DNA from: an uncultured Flavobacteriaceae bacterium
Lineage (GTDB): Bacteria > Bacteroidota > Bacteroidia > Flavobacteriales > Flavobacteriaceae
Assembly (NCBI GenBank): GCA_938010765.1
Contig: CALLVX010000024.1
Location: 1-64,000 of the forward strand
Reading direction: 5' to 3'
DNA: 64,000 bases
Shown: piece by piece, positions 59,647-64,000 of the stretch
How positions within the stretch are numbered: position 1 is the first letter of the stretch
Layout: each line of letters begins with the position of its first letter
The notes under the pieces: generated by a model
The model's input: the letters and a program-made list of their open reading frames with translations, nothing else
The model's database searches: none
What the model was told of the DNA's origin: nothing
Translations under genes and position numbers: made by a program

Positions 59647-59665
59647 AACCCTACGGATAAGGGTT
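59647..59665. promoter_or_regulatory. 19-base palindrome upstream of the two-component operon
   Basis: AACCCTACGGATAAGGGTT is an interrupted dyad (AACCCT/AGGGTT) about 65 bases before the lipoprotein start. It may be an operator, for example for the LuxR-type regulator encoded in the same operon. Only one copy was noticed. Confidence 0.35.
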
Positions 59666-59731
59666 CAATTACTGGTGTGAAAATCTTATAGAGACCGTTC
59701 CTTTGAAACACATTAATACTTAAAACAGAAG

Positions 59732-60448
59732 ATGATGAAACTTAAAACAACAGCAATATTCGCTATCGCAATTTCAGTAGTTATAGGTTGTACCGAATCT
59801 GAGAATAAGCCTACAGTGTCAATACCAAACAACTCTATTTGCTTGGATTATTCGAAAGAAGCACCAAGTGAACTACCTGTTGAATTGATTTACGATATGG
59901 TAAGTAAATATGATAGTTTTCAATTGGATGCTATCAATACTTCAAAGAATTTTGAGGCACTGTTAAACGATTCAGGGAAATATGAAGATGCAGAGGTAAT
60001 ATGGTTCGATTTGGAAACTTTAAAAAAATTTATTTACCATATTGAATATGAGACAAAAAAAAGAGATTCGTCCATCACGGCCAAAAACCTTGGGATTCAT
60101 GTCTATTACACGGCATACCCACAACGTAGAAATTGGGATAATTCGAAATATCAAAAATCTTTGTTGAATAATTCAGGCCCAATTGTTCCTTTAGAATATG
60201 AGCAAAGACATACTCTTGTAATGGTCCCTACAATGAAGCTCAAAAATATAAATACAGATTATAACCCGTTGGACAAGGAGACTTTCTTAAACGGCCTCTT
60301 GATAGATAATAGCAATAAATATGAAAAAGGTTCTTCCGCCAAAGTGATCAGTATCGGTTTAGCTGAAGCGGAGAAGCAAAATGCTCAAAACCACGGAGGT
60401 TTGTTTCCACCAAAAAAATCGAATGGCTTGGCCTTCACAAAATACTAG
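59732..60448 (+). CDS. Lipoprotein of unknown function
   Basis: 238 residues with a lipobox (SVVIGCTE). The rest is hydrophilic with a mixed pattern (LPVELIYDMVSKYDSFQLDA, YEDAEVIWFDLETLKKFIYH, LGIHVYYTAYPQRRNWDN). No family recognised. It begins the four-gene operon that encodes a membrane protein, histidine kinase and response regulator, so it may be the envelope sensor or signal input. Confidence 0.7.
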   Translation: MMKLKTTAIFAIAISVVIGCTESENKPTVSIPNNSICLDYSKEAPSELPVELIYDMVSKYDSFQLDAINTSKNFEALLNDSGKYEDAEVIWFDLETLKKFIYHIEYETKKRDSSITAKNLGIHVYYTAYPQRRNWDNSKYQKSLLNNSGPIVPLEYEQRHTLVMVPTMKLKNINTDYNPLDKETFLNGLLIDNSNKYEKGSSAKVISIGLAEAEKQNAQNHGGLFPPKKSNGLAFTKY

Positions 60449-60454
60449 GAGCAC

Positions 60455-61108
60455 TTGAACTACTACCCTGAAATGCATCATATTCTACTGGGCATACAAC
60501 TATTGTGTGCCCTTGTGGGGTTGTTCTATATTAAAGAGCTTAAAAATTCGTATTGGAAATGGTTTCCTGTCTACTTGACATTTATTTTTGCTCAAGACAT
60601 ATTCTGGACTTTGAGACCTTCTGAAATGCGTGATTTCAGCGAAGAGTATTATGCGTTTGTTGGTATCCCCGTTCAATACTTATTTTTATTCTGGTTGTAT
60701 GCCTACAAATCATTGAACAATGAAAAACTATTCTACTCCTTTGCCTTAATTTATTTGCTAACTTATATTCCTACAGAATTATATCTTGGAAAAATAGATT
60801 TGGTGTATTCAATTAATTTAACTGTGGGCACCATATTATTGGCTTTTCTAGTTGTAATGGAGTTCTTGAAGCAGATTAAAAATGATAATATATTGGAATT
60901 TCGAAAGAACAAAATGTTCTATATCAATATAGGGGTTATTCTTTTCTATATAGGAACATACCCCTTTTTTGCATTCGAAAACGTACTTTCTCAAGAACCA
61001 TACATTGCGTTATGGAATGGGTATTATCTGTACTTTTTACTTTCTAATTATAGTTTGTATCTTATGTTTACAGCTTCTTTCATATGGGGGAAACATCCTT
61101 TAAAATAA
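60455..61108 (+). CDS. Integral membrane protein, probable sensor partner
   Basis: 217 residues with about six hydrophobic segments (HHILLGIQLLCALVGLFYI, WFPVYLTFIFAQDIFW, LTVGTILLAFLVVMEFL, MFYINIGVILFYIGTYPFFA). Start is TTG 60455 or ATG 60473. It overlaps the histidine kinase gene by 25 bases, so the two proteins are made together and probably act together. No named family recognised. Confidence 0.75.
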   Translation: MNYYPEMHHILLGIQLLCALVGLFYIKELKNSYWKWFPVYLTFIFAQDIFWTLRPSEMRDFSEEYYAFVGIPVQYLFLFWLYAYKSLNNEKLFYSFALIYLLTYIPTELYLGKIDLVYSINLTVGTILLAFLVVMEFLKQIKNDNILEFRKNKMFYINIGVILFYIGTYPFFAFENVLSQEPYIALWNGYYLYFLLSNYSLYLMFTASFIWGKHPLK

Positions 61109-61860
61109 TGTTGGTCATTTTTAACGTGATCCTGGTTGCCTTTATCGGGGGGATCATCGTTTTCATTCGCGAATATCGCATGAGGAAAAAGTCACACGAA
61201 AAGCAACTAAGCACCATTGATTTACAACATAAAAAAGAGCTTTTAAAGACACAATTAGAGATTCAGAATCAGACCATGGTGCACATTGGCAGAGAAATAC
61301 ACGATAACGTTGGCCAAAAACTCACCTTGTCGAGTATGTATTTGCAACAATTGGTATTTGAAAACAAGCCTTCAAAACTCATGGATAGTTTAAATGAGAT
61401 CAATGATATCATCAACGCATCGCTCACTGAACTTCGGCAGCTATCCAAATCCCTGACCGACGATAACATTGCAATAAACTCCGTTTACGATTTGATTGAA
61501 ATGGAATGTGCAAAACTACGGGAGCTGAAAAAATATAAAATCACCTTTAAACGTACTTCCGAGCTACCTGCCATCAACTACCAGAAAAAGAGTGTATTGC
61601 TGAGGATTGTTCAAGAGTTTTTTCAAAATAGCATTAAACATTCGCAATGCAAGGCACTAGCGGTTCTACTTGGCAAGGACAAAAATAAATTGCACCTAAC
61701 CCTAAAGGACGATGGAATTGGTTTTGACGTTGAAAATTTGAACACCAGCGGTATTGGCTTAAAAAACATACAAAAAAGGGTTGAGATGATTCAAGGAATC
61801 TCCACATTGGAAAGCAGTAAAGAATCGGGCACGAGATTGTCTATAAAAATTCCAATCTAA
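61084..61860 (+). CDS. NarL-type sensor histidine kinase
   Basis: 258 residues: one membrane helix at about 8-30 (KIMLVIFNVILVAFIGGIIV), a coiled linker, a HisKA_3 dimerisation domain with the phospho-accepting His in HIGREIHDNVGQKLTLS, and an ATPase domain (VQEFFQNSIKHS, LKDDGIGFDV, GIGLKNIQKRV). It lacks its own large sensor domain, so input probably comes through the preceding membrane protein. The stop is directly followed by the response regulator ATG. Confidence 0.93.
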   Translation: MGETSFKIMLVIFNVILVAFIGGIIVFIREYRMRKKSHEKQLSTIDLQHKKELLKTQLEIQNQTMVHIGREIHDNVGQKLTLSSMYLQQLVFENKPSKLMDSLNEINDIINASLTELRQLSKSLTDDNIAINSVYDLIEMECAKLRELKKYKITFKRTSELPAINYQKKSVLLRIVQEFFQNSIKHSQCKALAVLLGKDKNKLHLTLKDDGIGFDVENLNTSGIGLKNIQKRVEMIQGISTLESSKESGTRLSIKIPI

Positions 61861-62502
61861 ATGGCCTACAAAATTGCAATAGTTGATGACCATATTTTAA
61901 TAGCAGATGCTTTAAAAGGTATCATTTCAAAATTTGCCAAGTTTGAAGTAATGCTGGTGTGCGAAAATGGTCTGGACTTTCAGAACAAAATTGGTCAGAG
62001 TTCCTTACCTGATATTGTATTATTAGATATCAGCATGCCGATCATGGATGGTTTTGAGACCGCAAAGTGGCTAAAAGAAACGCATCCCGAAGTTTTGATT
62101 ATGGTTTTAAGCATGCAAGATGATGAACAAAGCTTAATTAAAATGATTAAAAATGGCGCCAAAGGATACATGCTTAAAAATGCCCGTCCCAATGATTTAA
62201 TAATGGGATTGGACAAACTAATAACGCGGGGTTCCTTTTTTCCAGAATGGGCCACTCAAAAAGTAGTCACCTCTATTAGCGAAAATACCATAAACGCAGC
62301 TCCCAAAATACAATTGTCGGAAAGGGAGCTTGAATTTCTCACCTACACAACTAGCGAAATGACCTATAAGGAAATTGCCGAAAGAATGTTCTGCAGTCCC
62401 CGCACCATTGAGAATTATAGAGATAGCCTATTCGAAAAATTAGCCCTTAAATCAAGGGTTGGGCTCGCCGTTTATGCGTTAAAAAATGGATATTCAGTAT
62501 AG
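61861..62502 (+). CDS. LuxR/NarL-type response regulator
   Basis: 213 residues. Receiver domain with acidic pocket IAIVDDHILIADAL and phospho-acceptor Asp in DIVLLDISMPIMDG; Lys in GAKGYMLKNARPND. C-terminal HTH: LSERELEFLTYTTSEMTYKEIAERMFCSPRTIENYRDSLFEKL. Partner of the kinase encoded immediately upstream. No TTAA-N5-TTAA site is near, so no link to the catabolic regulon is seen. Confidence 0.95.
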   Translation: MAYKIAIVDDHILIADALKGIISKFAKFEVMLVCENGLDFQNKIGQSSLPDIVLLDISMPIMDGFETAKWLKETHPEVLIMVLSMQDDEQSLIKMIKNGAKGYMLKNARPNDLIMGLDKLITRGSFFPEWATQKVVTSISENTINAAPKIQLSERELEFLTYTTSEMTYKEIAERMFCSPRTIENYRDSLFEKLALKSRVGLAVYALKNGYSV

Positions 62503-62535
62503 CCTACGTTGCTATCTACAAGATTTGTCAGCAGT

Positions 62536-63327
62536 TTATTTTTTGGATAGAAAGGCCTTTGCCTTAAGAATAAATTCATCTTTAGTTTTCCCTTCATGAG
62601 CACCGTGGGCTACATCTGGCAATACGCAAAGATCTGATTTGGGCAGGTTTTTCTTCACCCGAACGACCTCTTCAAAATCCATACCCTCATCATCATCGCC
62701 CAATATAATCAATACTTCGGGTTTTATGTCCTGTAATTCTTCATTGGTCAATCGGACGGTGTAATTGAGAAATTGATCCATCAAGGCCTTTATCTTTTCA
62801 TCTGTACCATGATCCGCTGCCAACCTTGGAAAATTGCCCCTATTTTCAAACGTAAAGGCCTTTTTATATGCTGGAAAATCATTGACGGTCCAGGTCCCGA
62901 CCGCTCCGATGGTGATCATTGATTCTATCAAGAGCGGATTCATCAAAGCAAGCTGGTAAAGGATATCTCCTCCAAAACTAAAACCGATTGCTTGGATCTT
63001 GTTCAATTTCAAATAATGCACTAAGGAATTAACATCCTCAGCTACCGATTTTATAGATAGATCTTCCTTAAAGGCTTCCGATTTCCCATGCCCGGTCAAA
63101 TCAACCAGGTACACTTCATATTCCTTATCAAAGTCTTTAACGTACGGCTTCCATGATTTGGAGGAAAGCGCGTAGCCGTGCAAAAGAAACAAGGGCGTTC
63201 CGTCGCCATGCATTTCATAGTAGATCATTTTTCCATTGATCAAAACTGATTCAGATTTTTTCGGGACTTGAGAGAAAGTGGCGGTTGTCATCAATAGGAG
63301 GCTTATAAAGATAGGAGCTATTTTCAT
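62536..63327 (-). CDS. Exported alpha/beta hydrolase
   Basis: 264 residues from ATG 63327, which gives a good signal peptide (MKIAPIFISLLLMTTATFSQ); upstream Met codons at 63363 and 63381 are in frame but would bury it. Fold motifs: PLFLLHGYALSSKSWKPYV, VDLTGHGKSEAF, nucleophile elbow AIGFSFGGDI (Ser intact), and catalytic His in DVAHGAHEG. Probably an esterase or lipase-like enzyme of unknown substrate. It lies outside the regulon. Confidence 0.88.
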   Translation of the reverse strand: MKIAPIFISLLLMTTATFSQVPKKSESVLINGKMIYYEMHGDGTPLFLLHGYALSSKSWKPYVKDFDKEYEVYLVDLTGHGKSEAFKEDLSIKSVAEDVNSLVHYLKLNKIQAIGFSFGGDILYQLALMNPLLIESMITIGAVGTWTVNDFPAYKKAFTFENRGNFPRLAADHGTDEKIKALMDQFLNYTVRLTNEELQDIKPEVLIILGDDDEGMDFEEVVRVKKNLPKSDLCVLPDVAHGAHEGKTKDEFILKAKAFLSKK

Positions 63328-63364
63328 CGGGTTCACGAGTGTTTCATTTTTTAATGTAGGCATT

Positions 63365-64000
63365 TTAGATGTCGATATCAAAGTACTGTTTCAACCTGTT
63401 TTCAAATTCACTTTCCTCAAAATTCACTTCCTTTTCGATTCCAGACAGGGTAATTTTCAACTGCGTATTCGTCAGCGTCATCCTCCCGTTGGTCTTTGCG
63501 ATGGAGATCAGTTTATTCTTGGTAAAATGTGAATCTTTACTCGTCTGGTGAAATTCGCACCTTTCCTTAAATTCAGCAAGTTCTCGCTCTTCAATTCTGA
63601 AAATATACTGCGGTAGTAAATCATTGCTCTCCACTTCGTTTATTCGATAGTATCCCCTGTCATATGCATCAAACTGAAATTGACCAAAAGGATCCAATAT
63701 CCTTTGGCCCGTTTGCAGCGCCAAGGGTTCTAGTGAAAATTTTCCAAAACCCACATCAACTAAAAAATTTTGTGCTTCCAAGTGCACCACAATCGCCAAA
63801 TGGTCGTATTCTGGGCTGTATTCTTCATTTTCGGTATGAACTCGTGCCGAAATCAACAGTGCATCAAATCCTATTTTCAGAAGCAGTTGATGAAACAATC
63901 CATTTAGTTCATAGCAAAATCCGCCACGTTTTTCAATAATTACTTTTTGATAGATGGCATCTAATGAAAGACTTATTTTCTTCTTATAATGGATGTCCAA
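63365..64000 (-). CDS. Arylamine N-acetyltransferase, partial at window edge
   Basis: The C-terminal ~210 residues are in the window; the N-terminus runs past 64000. The catalytic triad is visible: Cys in KRGGFCYELNGLF, His in EYDHLAIVVHL and Asp in FLVDVGFGKF. Transfers an acetyl group from acetyl-CoA to arylamines or hydrazines. The gene is followed closely by the alpha/beta hydrolase on the same strand. No connection to the catabolic block is seen. Confidence 0.9.
   Translation of the reverse strand: MDIHYKKKISLSLDAIYQKVIIEKRGGFCYELNGLFHQLLLKIGFDALLISARVHTENEEYSPEYDHLAIVVHLEAQNFLVDVGFGKFSLEPLALQTGQRILDPFGQFQFDAYDRGYYRINEVESNDLLPQYIFRIEERELAEFKERCEFHQTSKDSHFTKNKLISIAKTNGRMTLTNTQLKITLSGIEKEVNFEESEFENRLKQYFDIDI

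Noticed and set aside
1-64000. tRNA, rRNA, CRISPR arrays, riboswitches, phage or integrase genes
   Set aside because: I looked for cloverleaf-like sequence, regular spaced repeats and integrase/transposase motifs and saw none.

Overview
The window reads as chromosome of a marine-type flavobacterium (Bacteroidota). The grounds are a TonB-dependent receptor with an N-terminal carboxypeptidase-regulatory-like domain, lipoproteins with Bacteroidota-style signal peptides, AT-rich promoters with TAnnTTTG-type -7 elements, no clear Shine-Dalgarno sequences, and the dispersed intergenic repeats common in Flavobacteriaceae. The genus cannot be fixed from the sequence. No tRNA, rRNA, CRISPR array, integrase or intact insertion sequence was seen.

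Layout. 1-3.3 kb: an AraC-type regulator, a metallo-beta-lactamase-fold lipoprotein and decayed gene remnants. 3.3-58.4 kb: one very large catabolic gene set of about 45 genes on both strands. It is bounded on the left by a MarR-type regulator and on the right by a strong bidirectional terminator. 58.5-64 kb: unrelated flank with two hypothetical proteins, a lipoprotein / membrane protein / histidine kinase / LuxR-type response regulator operon, a secreted alpha/beta hydrolase and a partial arylamine N-acetyltransferase.

The unifying feature of the 55-kb block is a repeated operator. Twelve AT-rich sites with the core TTAA-N5-TTAA lie directly upstream of nearly every transcription unit. Eight of them are tandem double sites with the same half-site spacing (0, 9, 16 and 25 bp; one site has a single degenerate half-site). 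None was seen outside the block, so this looks like a single-regulator regulon.

How the genes may work together (inference). One long minus-strand operon (19.2 to 9.9 kb) encodes two PuuE/cyclic-imide-hydrolase-like deacetylase-fold enzymes, an isochorismatase-fold amidase, an aconitase-family LeuCD hydratase, a CaiB-type CoA-transferase and an HMG-CoA-lyase-like enzyme. In order these could convert a cyclic imide to a half-amide, a (alkyl)maleate, a (alkyl)malate, its CoA ester, and finally an acyl-CoA plus a 2-oxo acid. The same regulon holds an AceE-type 2-oxo acid dehydrogenase E1 with its E2, a second LeuCD pair, an HpcH-type aldolase and an ATP-dependent hydantoinase/oxoprolinase pair (HyuA/HyuB). 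It also encodes three or four CpcT/CpeT-type bilin-lyase-like lipocalins, a DUF3598-like lipocalin and a HapK/RedY-like protein, families linked elsewhere to pyrrole pigments. Together they suggest, as a testable hypothesis, uptake and catabolism of a linear tetrapyrrole (for example algal or cyanobacterial phycobilins) or another pyrrole-derived pigment through alkyl-maleimide intermediates. The substrate is not proven by the sequence.
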